A stretch of 64,000 nt of DNA from Eleftheria terrae (lineage in GTDB: Bacteria; Pseudomonadota; Gammaproteobacteria; Burkholderiales; Burkholderiaceae_C): NCBI RefSeq assembly GCF_030419005.1, contig NZ_CP106951.1, positions 868,001 through 932,000 of the forward strand, in the 5' to 3' direction. The notes beneath the pieces are model-generated. The model was not told the DNA's origin and ran no database searches. It was given only the letters and a program-made list of their open reading frames with translations. The position numbers and the translations under genes were made by a program. Numbering within the stretch: position 1 is the first letter of the stretch; each line of letters opens with the position of its first letter. Positions 51,810 through 60,242 of this stretch are shown piece after piece.

Positions 51810-52870
51810 ATGACTTCCTTCATCGGCAACCTCCGCTTCTTCCACAAGTTCCTGCTCCTTGGCCTGCTGGCCGTGAGCATGCTGGCGCTGCCCGCCAGCC
51901 TGCTGTTGCGCTCGGACCTGCAAGCCATCCAGCGTGCGCAGCGCGAGGTGAACCGGGCCACCACCCGGTCGGTGCGCCAGGCGCGGCAGCTGGCGCAGGC
52001 GGTCGCGGCGGGTGACCTCAGCCGGCAGGTGTCGGTCACCGGGCGCGACGAGGTGGGCGAGCTGCTGCATGCGCTGGCCGCGATGAACGCCAGCCTGGCA
52101 CAGGTGGTGGGCCGCGTGCGCAGCAATGCGGACAGCGTGGCCACCGCCAGCACCGAGATCTCGCAAGGCAACCTCGACCTTTCGCAACGCAGCGAGGAGC
52201 AGGCCAGCGCGCTGCAGCCAACCGCCTCGTCGATGGAGCAGCTGGGGTCACCGTGCGGCAGAACGCCGACCACGCGCGCCAGGCCAGCGCGCTGGCGTGC
52301 GGCGCGAGCGACGTCGCAGCGCGTGGCGGCGCGGTGGTGAGCCAGGTCGTGAGCACCATGCGCGGCATCGACGACAGCGCGCGGCAGGTGGCCGACATCA
52401 TCGGCGTGATCGAAGGCATCGCGTTCCAGACCAAGCTGCTGGCCCTGAACGCCACCGTCGAGGCGGCCCGGGCCGGCGAGCAAGGCCGCGGCTTCGCGGT
52501 GGTGGCTGGCGAGGTGCGCGGCCTGGCACAGCGCAGCGCCGAGGCAGCCCGGCAGATCAAGGCATTGATCACCGTCAGCGCACAGCGGGTCGAGCAAGGC
52601 AGCGCCCTGGTGGCGCAGGCCGGCAGCACGATGGAAGAGGTGGTGCAGTCCATCGGCCGTGTCAGCCACATCGTGGACGAGATCAGCGCCGCCAGCGCCG
52701 AGCAGAGCAGCGGCGTGGCCCAGGTCGGCACCGCCGTCGCGCAGATGGACCAGACCACCCAGCAGAACGCCGCCCTCGTCGAGGAAAGCGCAGCCGCCGC
52801 CGAGAGCCTGCGCCATCAGGCGGAAGACCTGGTGCGCGCAGTGAGCGTGTTCAAGCTCGCGCCGGCCTGA
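51810..52870 (+). pseudogene. Methyl-accepting chemotaxis protein pseudogene (deleted and frameshifted)
   Basis: The reading frame opens with one transmembrane helix (KFLLLGLLAVSMLALPASLLL), then goes almost at once into a HAMP-like segment ([23 protein letters not shown]). The periplasmic ligand domain and the second helix of a normal receptor are missing. The signalling domain starts ([14 protein letters not shown]), but near 52245 one base is lost: the frame continues to 52340 as nonsense, while the adjacent frame carries on from [10 protein letters not shown] to 52870. The hairpin tip shows substitutions ([31 protein letters not shown], here split by words) at usually invariant sites. This supports real decay over a sequencing error. 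Confidence 0.8.
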
Positions 52871-53151
52871 GCGCATTGCACCGCCGGGCTGGCAGCGAAG
52901 CCGCTGGACCGCACCCTCATGCGGTGGCAAGCCATGCGCGACGGGCTCCCGCAGGCCGCCTCCTGCCCGGCGCCGAGCCGCGTGGAGTGCCCGACCTTTC
53001 CCGGGCGCCAGGGTGCGGCACACCGTGCGCTGCCGCCGGGCCCGCACCGGGCGGTGCGGCTGCCGTTTCTCCTACAGAAGCGGGGCCCGGCAGCCGCTAA
53101 GGTGCTGCGGGCATGCGGCGCCATGTCGGCGCCGCCTTCCCAGGAGACGGA
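52871..53151. other. Intergenic region upstream of DUF3597 gene
   Basis: A 280-bp stretch with no convincing gene. The ATG at 52919 opens a 78-codon frame, but it has no ribosome-binding site and Arg/Pro-rich composition. AGGAG immediately before 53152 serves the next gene. Confidence 0.35.
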
Positions 53152-53634
53152 ATGAGTCTGCTCAAGGACATCCTCAAGAAGATCTTCCCGGCCGCGCATG
53201 CGGCGCCCACCCCCGTGCCGGCCCAGGCGACCCCGGCGCCCTCGCCGGCCGCGGCGGTGCCTGCCCCCTCCCCCGCACAGGGCTCGCCCGCGCCGGCGCC
53301 TGCCCAGGCGGCCAGTCCCGCCAGCCCGCCCGGCGCGGCTGCCACGCCGGGCGTGATGCCGGCCGCAGCGAGCGCACCGGTGGATGTCGCGGCCATCCTC
53401 GACGCCATGAACGGCAGAAGCACCGAGAAGCTGAACTGGCGCACCTCCATCGTTGACCTGCTGAAGCTGCTCCAGCTCGACAGCAGCCTGGCAGCCCGCA
53501 AGGCGCTGGCGGAGGAACTCCACTACAGCGGCGACACCGGCGACTCCGCCACGATGAACATCTGGCTGCACAAGCAGGTGATGAAGAAGCTGGCGGACAA
53601 CGGCGGCCAGGTGCCGGCCGACCTGAAGGACTGA
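53152..53634 (+). CDS. DUF3597-family protein
   Basis: A 160-residue protein. The N-terminus MSLLKDILKKIF is a short amphipathic helix; residues about 15-85 are a long Ala/Pro linker; the C-terminal 75 residues (VDVAAILDAMNGRS..., WRTSIVDLLKLLQLDSSLAARKALAEELHY) form the conserved helical DUF3597 domain, related to the KLOV/LysM-associated YmfJ-like group of unknown function. The start has caggagacgga directly upstream. Confidence 0.85.
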   Translation: MSLLKDILKKIFPAAHAAPTPVPAQATPAPSPAAAVPAPSPAQGSPAPAPAQAASPASPPGAAATPGVMPAAASAPVDVAAILDAMNGRSTEKLNWRTSIVDLLKLLQLDSSLAARKALAEELHYSGDTGDSATMNIWLHKQVMKKLADNGGQVPADLKD

Positions 53635-54003
53635 GCCCGTCCCGCCGCACCGCTGCCCTCCCGGTGGCCGGGGCAGCGTCGCCCCGCGGGCCAGCGGCCG
53701 GCGCTGGCCGCCTGGCGCTCCGGCCGCGGTGTGGCCCGCTCGGGCCCGACCCGGGCAGCCACGGGATCGGCACGGCGATACGGATACCCCGGCCCTCGCT
53801 GCACGCGGCACCTGGCGGAAGAAGTCCATGACGAACAGCGCCACGCGGGCCACGACCCGCCACACCGCAGCGCAGTCCCCTGGCCGCGAGGCGCGGCCTA
53901 CCAGCGGTAGCCCGCTGCAAGACAGACGGCAGCCCGGCGCCTTGCCGCCGGCCGGCAAACGCGACAAGATGTAGCGTTTCGTTTGCCGCGACAATGCCTC
54001 TCC
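53635..54003. other. Intergenic region with inverted repeat before a secreted-protein gene
   Basis: A 370-bp stretch. CGGCAAACG (53953-53961) and CGTTTGCCG (53980-53988) form a 9-bp inverted repeat 15 bp before the next ATG and may be an operator or an RNA hairpin covering the ribosome-binding site. A 48-codon ORF at 53828-53974 with GGAAGAAG upstream is possible but unsupported by any motif. Confidence 0.4.
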
Positions 54004-54672
54004 ATGAAGCTTCGCCTCCTCCTTGCCGGCATTGCGCTGTTGTCGGGCCCCGCCCTGGCACAGACGTCGTCGGCTGACATCCCGCCCGCCGCCAGCGCCG
54101 CTGCCGGCCGCCCCTCGACTGCCAAGGACCACGGCGCCGCTGCCGAACGCTGCGAGGCCGCCGTGGCCGAGACCATCCGCACCATGCGCGGCCAGGACGC
54201 CGAAGACGTGCAGTTCACCGCCGCCAAACGGGTGCTGACGCCCATGAGCGGCGATGACACCGGCGTGAAGGGCGAAGGTCGCTACCAGGGCACCGCCGGC
54301 GCCATGCCCTTCACCTACAGCTGCGCCTACAACGCCACCAGTGGCGCCACCTCCGGCGTGGTGTTCCGCGAGACCGGCAAGCGCACCGCGGCCGCCGCGC
54401 CGAAGCTGCGCGAAGCCGACATCCACCACATCTCCACCGAGGCCTGCGAGACCGCCACGGCGGCGGCACTCAAGCAGAAGTACCCGCGCGTGGGCCGCAT
54501 TGCCTTCGGCTCCGACTCGCGGCGGCTGCGCCCGACCGCCGAGCACCGGGCCAGCCTGGAAGGCCAGGGCGGTGTGCAACGCGCGCCCGGCATGAGCTCC
54601 ATCCCGTTCAGCTACCGCTGCGAGTTCGAGACGCCCAGCGGCAAGCTGGTGGCGGTGCAGACCACCGAGTGA
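54004..54672 (+). CDS. Secreted protein with internal duplication
   Basis: A 222-residue exported protein. The signal peptide is MKLRLLLAGIALLSGPALAQ. Two related halves follow: one with AERCEAAV...GTAGAMPFTYSCAYN, the other with STEACETATAA...GMSSIPFSYRCEFE. Each contains one pair of Cys that could form a disulfide, and each ends in an F-x-Y-x-C strand. The repeat suggests an internal duplication of an about 80-residue domain. No family is recognised; a periplasmic location is likely. Confidence 0.72.
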   Translation: MKLRLLLAGIALLSGPALAQTSSADIPPAASAAAGRPSTAKDHGAAAERCEAAVAETIRTMRGQDAEDVQFTAAKRVLTPMSGDDTGVKGEGRYQGTAGAMPFTYSCAYNATSGATSGVVFRETGKRTAAAAPKLREADIHHISTEACETATAAALKQKYPRVGRIAFGSDSRRLRPTAEHRASLEGQGGVQRAPGMSSIPFSYRCEFETPSGKLVAVQTTE

Positions 54673-54688
54673 AGCCGGCCGCCCGGCA

Positions 54689-55213
54689 CTAGCGCAGCAG
54701 CCGCAACAGGTCGGGCTGCAAGCGGCCGAGCGCCTCCACCGCGGGCGCGTCGTCGCGCAGGAAGGAGAAGTCGGCGAAGTCGAAGCCCGGTCCGACCGTG
54801 GCGCCGACGTAGGCGAATTCGCCCAGGGGCTCCGCCGCCTGCCACCAGCCCGCCGGCACCACCTGGCGCGGCATGCCAGCCGCACTGGCCGGCGCCAGTT
54901 CCACCGAATGGACGCGGTCGAGCGCCGGCGTCAGCAGCCACAGCCGCAGCGGCCCGCCTTCGAGCAGGTGCCACACCTCGTCGGACACCACCCGGTGCCA
55001 GGCCGAGCGCTGGCCCGCGGCCAGCAGGAAGTCGATGGTCGTGAGCGCTGAACGAGGCGGGCGGCCATCGTCGGGCTGCACGGTCGCCGGCGACCGATGC
55101 ACCTCCCGGTAGTGCCCGCCTTCCGGGTGCGGCTGCAGGTGCAGCAGCCGGATCAGGTCGCTGGCCCGCGACGAAGGCAGCGGCGCAGCGGTCACACCAG
55201 CATCACTCATCAT
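54689..55213 (-). CDS. DUF985/cupin-fold protein
   Basis: A 174-residue cupin-like protein. It shows HLQPHPEGGHYREVHRS, TTIDFLLAAGQRSAWHRVVSDEVWHLLEGGPLRLW (here read in parts) and VVPAGWWQAAEPLGEFAYVGATVGPGFDF, the conserved blocks of DUF985. Histidines in WHRV and EVWH could bind a metal. Two consecutive ATGs (55213 and 55210) are possible starts. Function of the family is unknown. Confidence 0.85.
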   Translation of the reverse strand: MMSDAGVTAAPLPSSRASDLIRLLHLQPHPEGGHYREVHRSPATVQPDDGRPPRSALTTIDFLLAAGQRSAWHRVVSDEVWHLLEGGPLRLWLLTPALDRVHSVELAPASAAGMPRQVVPAGWWQAAEPLGEFAYVGATVGPGFDFADFSFLRDDAPAVEALGRLQPDLLRLLR

Positions 55214-55364
55214 TGGACTCCGGGGGCAAAAGCCAGCATTGTGCAGCGGCTCACGCGTCCCGACGCACGCCTGCCGGCCCGGCCAGCTCAGCCTGGCACG
55301 ACCGATGAGGCGCAGGAACGCTGGCGGCAGGTTCACGGCCCCAGTCCTGCCGACCAGCCGTGCG

Positions 55365-55841
55365 CTACGCCGTGCGGTCAGTGCGCACGGCCAGCACCAC
55401 CGAGGTGGTGGTTTTCGTCACGCCGTCGATTTCGCCAATCTCGTCCAGCAAGGCATCCAGCCGCGACATCGAATCGGCCCGCAGCTGCGCGATGTAGTCG
55501 AACTCCCCGCTCACCGAGCACAGCTGGCGCAGCTCCGGCAGCCGGGCCAGGCGACGGGTCACGTCCCGGCCGGACTTCGGTTCGGTGGTGATGCCCACAT
55601 AGGCATGCACCGAGCGGTCGGCCAGGTCCTGGCCCAGGCGCACCGTGTAGCCGACGATCACCCCCTCGCGCTCCAGCCGCGACAGCCGGGCCAGCACCGT
55701 GGTGCGGGCCACGCCGAGCTTGCGGGCCAGGTTGGCGGTGCTCTCGCGCGCGTTGGCCTGCAACAGGGCCAGCAGGTCGCGGTCGAGCTGGTCCTTGGCC
55801 ACAGGCAAGGGCGCGGGCGGCGCAGCGGGTGACTTGGGCAT
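55365..55841 (-). CDS. Lrp/AsnC-family regulator
   Basis: A 158-residue regulator. The N-terminal helix-turn-helix spans LDRDLLALLQANARESTANLARKLGVARTTVLARLSRLEREG (read in parts) and the RAM effector domain follows (VHAYVGITTEPKSGRDVTRRLA, SGEFDYIAQLRA). It is divergent from the lysine-catabolic operon and probably senses lysine or an intermediate. The start at 55841 is chosen because the inverted repeat upstream would otherwise lie within the coding region; ATGs at 55883/55880 are alternatives. Confidence 0.88.
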   Translation of the reverse strand: MPKSPAAPPAPLPVAKDQLDRDLLALLQANARESTANLARKLGVARTTVLARLSRLEREGVIVGYTVRLGQDLADRSVHAYVGITTEPKSGRDVTRRLARLPELRQLCSVSGEFDYIAQLRADSMSRLDALLDEIGEIDGVTKTTTSVVLAVRTDRTA

Positions 55842-55868
55842 GGCAATGGGCAAGTGATGGGCATTGAT

Positions 55869-55901
55869 GACGAAATGCATCATAGCGCGCGACATTTCGT
55901 C
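55869..55901. promoter_or_regulatory. Inverted repeat in Lrp/lysine-operon intergenic region
   Basis: GACGAAATG (55869-55877) and CATTTCGTC (55893-55901) form a perfect 9-bp inverted repeat with a 15-bp spacer, and another TTTCGTC lies near 55935. Repeated half-sites with helical phasing are usual for Lrp-type operators, so this is likely the binding site of the divergent regulator. Confidence 0.6.
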
Positions 55902-56004
55902 GGCAACACTGCGCGTATCGTCGAACTCGCGCTTTTTTTCGTCAGCACCCCTCCCTAGACTCAGCCGCATTCCTTCAACCGACAACATCGATTCGGGAGA
56001 CGAT

Positions 56005-57099
56005 ATGCGAGTGGTTCTTCTCGGTGCCGGCCACATCGGCCAGACCATTGCCCGCCTGTTGAGCGAGAGCGGCGACTACCAGGTGACGGTGGTCGACAAG
56101 AGCGAGCCGGCCCTGGCCAAGCTGGCCGCCCTCAACGTCGCCACCCAGGTGGCCGACACTGCCGATGCCCGCCAGCTGCTGGCCGCCATGCGGGGCCACG
56201 ATGCCGTCATCAACGCCCTGCCCTACCACCTGGCCATCACCGCGGCGACGCAGGCCCGTGAAGCCGGCTGCCACTACTTCGACCTGACCGAGGACGTGGC
56301 CGCCACCCGCGAGATCAAGCGCCTGGCCGAAGGCGCCAGCACCGCCTTCATGCCGCAGTGCGGCCTGGCGCCGGGCTTCGTCGGCATCGTCGCGCACCAC
56401 CTGGCCAGCCAGTTCGAGACGCTGCACGACGTCAAGATGCGCGTCGGTGCGCTGCCGGCCTTCCCGACCAACTCGCTGAAGTACAACCTCACCTGGAGCG
56501 TGGACGGACTCATCAACGAGTACTGCCACCCCTGTGAAGCCATCCGCGACCGCCGCCGCCTGGAGCTGCTGCCGCTGGAAGGCATGGAGCATTTCTCGCT
56601 CGACGGCGTCGAGTACGAGGCCTTCAACACCTCCGGCGGCCTTGGCACGCTGTGCGAGACGCTGGAAGGCCGCGTGCGCACGCTGGACTACAAGTCGGTG
56701 CGCTACCCCGGCCACCGCGACCTGATGAAGATGCTGCTCGAAGAGCTGCAGCTCAAGGATGAGCAGGAGACCTTGAAGGACATCCTGCGCAAGTCGGTGC
56801 CGAGCACCATGCAGGACGTGGTGCTGGTCTTCGTCACGGTGAGCGGCCTGCGCAACGGCTCGCTGGTGCAGGAGGTGTTCGCGCGCAAGATCTTCGCCGA
56901 CCGCACCGAAGGCGCCGCACTGTCGGCCATCCAGATCACCACCGCCGCCGGCATCTGTGCCGCGGTCGACCTGTTCCGCGAAGGCAAGCTGCCACGCACC
57001 GGCTTCATCCGCCAGGAACAAGTGGCCCTGCCCGACTTCCTGGCCAACCGCTTCGGCTGCGCCTACCAGCAGTCGCGCCATGTAGAGTCGATCGCCTGA
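56005..57099 (+). CDS. Lysine 6-dehydrogenase / saccharopine dehydrogenase family
   Basis: A 364-residue NAD(P)-dependent enzyme. The Rossmann motif is VVLLGAGHIGQTIARLL; further blocks are AVINALPYHLAITAATQA, HYFDLTEDVAATR and MPQCGLAPGFVGIVAHHLA. Its length matches bacterial lysine 6-dehydrogenases (about 365 residues), which oxidise L-lysine to allysine (piperideine-6-carboxylate), rather than eukaryotic-type saccharopine enzymes. The next gene encodes the dehydrogenase for that product, supporting this role. The start follows GGGAG. Confidence 0.85.
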   Translation: MRVVLLGAGHIGQTIARLLSESGDYQVTVVDKSEPALAKLAALNVATQVADTADARQLLAAMRGHDAVINALPYHLAITAATQAREAGCHYFDLTEDVAATREIKRLAEGASTAFMPQCGLAPGFVGIVAHHLASQFETLHDVKMRVGALPAFPTNSLKYNLTWSVDGLINEYCHPCEAIRDRRRLELLPLEGMEHFSLDGVEYEAFNTSGGLGTLCETLEGRVRTLDYKSVRYPGHRDLMKMLLEELQLKDEQETLKDILRKSVPSTMQDVVLVFVTVSGLRNGSLVQEVFARKIFADRTEGAALSAIQITTAAGICAAVDLFREGKLPRTGFIRQEQVALPDFLANRFGCAYQQSRHVESIA

Positions 57100-57111
57100 T
57101 TTCCCGGAGCC

Positions 57112-58623
57112 ATGATGATGAAACACGCACACGAGCTACTCCAGGCCCTCGGCGTTCCCGCCGCGGCCCTCGCCGGCGGCACGCTGCCGGTGCGCTCCCC
57201 CATCGACGGCTCGGCCCTGGCCCAGGTGCACGAGTCCACCCCTGAGCAGATGCACGCCGCCATCGAGCGCGCCCACACCGCCTTCAGCGCCTGGCGCCAG
57301 GTGCCGGCGCCGCGGCGCGGCGAGCTGGTGCGCCTGCTGGGCGAGGAACTGCGCCGCCACAAGGCCGAGCTGGGCCGGCTGGTCTCGATCGAGGTCGGCA
57401 AGATCGCCAGCGAGGGTGAAGGCGAAGTGCAGGAGATGATCGACATCTGCGACTTCGCGGTCGGCCTGTCGCGCCAGCTGCACGGCCTCACCATTGCCTC
57501 CGAGCGGCCGGGCCACCGGATGATGGAGCAATGGCATCCGCTGGGCGTCGTCGGCATCATCAGTGCCTTCAACTTCCCCGTCGCGGTGTGGTCGTGGAAT
57601 GCAGCGCTCGCGCTGGTCTGCGGCGACCCGGTGATCTGGAAGCCGTCGGAGAAGACACCGCTGACCGCGCTGGCCACGCAGGCCCTGCTGGAGCGCGCGC
57701 TGCAACGCTTCGGTGCCGACGCGCCCGAGGGCCTGTCGCAGGTGCTGATCGGCCGCGCCGCACTCGGCGAAGTGCTGGCCGACCATCCCAAGGTGGCGCT
57801 GCTCTCGGCCACCGGCAGCACCCGCATGGGCCGGGCGGTGGCGCCCCGCGTGGCGGCGCGCTTCGGCCGCTGCCTGCTGGAGCTGGGTGGCAACAACGCC
57901 ATCATCGTGAGCGCTTCGGCCGACCTGGAGCTGGCGGTGCGCGGCATCGTCTTCGGCGCCTACGGCACGGCCGGCCAGCGCTGCACCACCACCCGCCGCG
58001 TCATCGTGCACGAGAGCGTGCATGACGAGCTGGTGCAGCGCCTGGAGCGCGTGCGCACCCAGCTGCGCATCGGCGACCCGCTCGAAGCCGGCACCCTGGT
58101 GGGCCCGCTGGTGGACCGTGCCGCCTTCGAGGCCATGCAGCACGCCCTGGAACGCGCCCGCGCCGAGGGCGGCGAGGTCAGCGGCGGCGCCCGTGCTCTG
58201 GCCGACCGCCATCCCGACGCCTGGTATGCCGAGCCGGCGCTGGTGCGCATGCCGGCCCAGACCGCGGTGGTGCGCGAGGAAACCTTCGCCCCCATCCTCT
58301 ACGTGCTGCGCTACCGCGAGTTCGACGAGGCGCTGGCGCTGCAGAACGACGTGCCGCAGGGCCTGTCCTCGGCCATCTTCACCAACGACCTGCGCGAGGC
58401 CGAGACCTTCCTCTCGGCGCGCGGCTCGGACTGCGGCATCGCCAACGTCAACATCGGCACCTCGGGGGCCGAGATCGGCGGCGCCTTCGGCGGCGACAAG
58501 GACAGCGGCGGTGGCCGCGAGTCCGGCTCCGATGCCTGGCGTGCCTACATGCGCCGGGCCACCAACACGGTGAACTACTCGCGCGCACTGCCCCTGGCCC
58601 AGGGCGTCAGGTTCGACGTCTGA
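57112..58623 (+). CDS. Piperideine-6-carboxylate (aminoadipate semialdehyde) dehydrogenase
   Basis: A 503-residue aldehyde dehydrogenase of the ALDH7 type. Catalytic Glu257 lies in LLELGGNNAIIV and catalytic Cys291 in GTAGQRCTTTRR. C-terminal IANVNIGTSGAEIGGAFGGDK is typical of the group. It oxidises 2-aminoadipate 6-semialdehyde to 2-aminoadipate. Three successive ATGs (57112, 57115, 57118) are possible starts after CCGGAG. It follows the lysine dehydrogenase by 12 bp. Confidence 0.92.
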   Translation: MMMKHAHELLQALGVPAAALAGGTLPVRSPIDGSALAQVHESTPEQMHAAIERAHTAFSAWRQVPAPRRGELVRLLGEELRRHKAELGRLVSIEVGKIASEGEGEVQEMIDICDFAVGLSRQLHGLTIASERPGHRMMEQWHPLGVVGIISAFNFPVAVWSWNAALALVCGDPVIWKPSEKTPLTALATQALLERALQRFGADAPEGLSQVLIGRAALGEVLADHPKVALLSATGSTRMGRAVAPRVAARFGRCLLELGGNNAIIVSASADLELAVRGIVFGAYGTAGQRCTTTRRVIVHESVHDELVQRLERVRTQLRIGDPLEAGTLVGPLVDRAAFEAMQHALERARAEGGEVSGGARALADRHPDAWYAEPALVRMPAQTAVVREETFAPILYVLRYREFDEALALQNDVPQGLSSAIFTNDLREAETFLSARGSDCGIANVNIGTSGAEIGGAFGGDKDSGGGRESGSDAWRAYMRRATNTVNYSRALPLAQGVRFDV

Positions 58624-58755
58624 GCCTGCCCCGCGGCCAGGCGCCGCGGGCTTCCCGCACACCGGCAGCACACCGGCAGCATGCCGGCCGCCATCGCGGC
58701 CGGCGCACTGCTGCGTCCCGCCTGCTTTCGACTTCCCGACACCTGGAGCTTTCTC

Positions 58756-59790
58756 ATGGCCGACACCGGCTTGTCCCGCCTCGTCTCCGACCTCCTCGGC
58801 CCGGCCGGCGCCTCGCTCGCCTTTGCGCAGCTGACCATCGCACCCGCGCTGCTGCGGCCGCCCGCCGACACGCTCAGCCGGGCCGAGCTCGCGCAGGCGC
58901 TCAACATGGCGCTGTTCGTCGACCTGCTCAAGCGTGTGCCGGTCGGCGCGGCCTATGTCGCCGAGCTGCAGGCGGCCGGCTACAAGGTGGTGTTCGACCA
59001 TGGCGCGCTGCGCACGGTGGCCTGGGACTGTGGCAGCCTGCCCGCGGGCGAGGCGGCCATCGCCCGGGTGCTGCGCCCGCTCGGCTTCGAGCCGGCCGCC
59101 ACCTATCCACTGCCGCGCCTGCGCATGACCGGTCGCGCCTGGCGGCACCAGGACGTGCCGCAGGACATCGCGCAGTTCTTCGTCTCCGAACTGCACCCGG
59201 AACGGTTTTCGGCGCCCTTCCAGGCGGCGGTCAGCCGGGTGGTCGGGGCCTCCCGCGATCCTCTCTCGCCGGGCGACCTCGGCTTGCTGCAACGCCTGCA
59301 GCAGGAGGGCAGCCTGCCCTGGGCAGAAGCGCGTGCGCTGCTGCCACGCCTGCTGCGCTGCTTTGGCCGCCAGCATGAGCTGTTCGCGCTGGACGACTAC
59401 CACCTCCTGCTGGCCGAGTCGGCCGAGATGGCCTGGATCTCGACCGAGGGCAATGCCTTCAACCATGCCACGGACCGCGTCGCCGACCTCGAAGCCTTGG
59501 CGCGCGCCCAGCGCGAGCGGGGCCGGCCGCTGAAGGACAGCATCGAGGTGTCGGCCACCGGCCGTGTCCGCCAGACCGCCTTCCGCGCCGCCGAGGTGGA
59601 GCGCGAGTTCCTCACACCCGCGGGCGTGGTGCGCCTGGGCGTGCCCGGCTCGTTCTACGAGTTCATCGAGCGCCATCCCCTGCCCGCCGAGCCGGCCAGC
59701 GGCCAGCCACCGGGCCTGGACCTGGCCTTCGACGCCGCCAATGCGACCGGCATCTTCCAGATGACACGCAAGGAAGCGGCCCTGGCCTGA
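58756..59790 (+). CDS. hglS: DUF1338-family 2-oxoadipate dioxygenase/decarboxylase (HglS-like)
   Basis: A 344-residue iron-dependent enzyme. Members convert 2-oxoadipate to 2-hydroxyglutarate in lysine breakdown. A candidate ligand His82 lies in VVFDHGALRTV, a second (His237) in GNAFNHATDRV, and an acidic ligand candidate in GSFYEFIERHP. It is shorter than the about 460-residue Pseudomonas HglS but keeps these motifs. The start follows tggag. Together with the two preceding genes it completes most of a route lysine - aminoadipate - 2-oxoadipate - 2-hydroxyglutarate; an aminotransferase for aminoadipate is not in the window. Confidence 0.85.
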   Translation: MADTGLSRLVSDLLGPAGASLAFAQLTIAPALLRPPADTLSRAELAQALNMALFVDLLKRVPVGAAYVAELQAAGYKVVFDHGALRTVAWDCGSLPAGEAAIARVLRPLGFEPAATYPLPRLRMTGRAWRHQDVPQDIAQFFVSELHPERFSAPFQAAVSRVVGASRDPLSPGDLGLLQRLQQEGSLPWAEARALLPRLLRCFGRQHELFALDDYHLLLAESAEMAWISTEGNAFNHATDRVADLEALARAQRERGRPLKDSIEVSATGRVRQTAFRAAEVEREFLTPAGVVRLGVPGSFYEFIERHPLPAEPASGQPPGLDLAFDAANATGIFQMTRKEAALA

Positions 59791-60242
59791 GGCGCCCCAT
59801 TCGCTGGGCAGGGCGGCTTCGCCTTGCAGGCACCGCCCTGCCTCGCCACCTCCCTCCCCCGCGGTGCCCTCCCCACCGCCCCCCTGATCCGAGCCCCACC
59901 CAGGGCCAGGACACCTCCCACATTCGCGCAAACCTCCCCCTGCCGCGCGCGAAAATCGGCCCCCCTGCGACTCTAGGACCCTCACAGGTGAACTATCCCT
60001 ATGGCGTTAGTTCGAAGTTAAGTTTGAGTGGGTGGCCGGGGTCTCGTCACTGGGGGCCGCGGCGGAGCAACCCGCCGCTCAAGCGTCCGCATTCGCCGGC
60101 GGCGGCCGCATTCGCTGGGCGTGTGCGCATTCGCTGGGGGTGTGCGCATTCGCTGCCGGTGACGTGGCCGGTCGAGTCGGTACGCCATGCAGAGGGTCGC
60201 CGTCGCCGCCCCCACCCGGCATGCCGCTGCTATCCTGCCGGC
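59791..60242. other. Intergenic region with 19-bp tandem repeats
   Basis: A 452-bp gap. It holds the 19-bp repeat array listed separately and, near 59990-60013, a short inverted repeat GAACTA/TAGTTC in an AT-rich segment that could be an operator or promoter. The motif CATTCGCTGGGC also occurs once near 59799. No gene is supported. Confidence 0.5.
60088..60163. repeat. 19-bp tandem repeat, four copies
   Basis: Four units beginning CGCATTCGC follow each other with exact 19-bp spacing; the two central units (CGCATTCGCTGGGCGTGTG and one variant) differ at one base, the outer two diverge more. It lies 80 bp upstream of the APH gene. Confidence 0.8.

Noticed and set aside
52200..52300. MCP frameshift considered as programmed frameshifting
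   Set aside because: No slippery heptamer or downstream structure is evident, and the gene also lacks its sensory domain and has substitutions at conserved sites, which fits decay.
60088..60163. Repeat array considered as an integron attC or CRISPR near a resistance-type gene
   Set aside because: There is no integrase, no attC symmetry and no spacer structure; only four 19-bp direct repeats.
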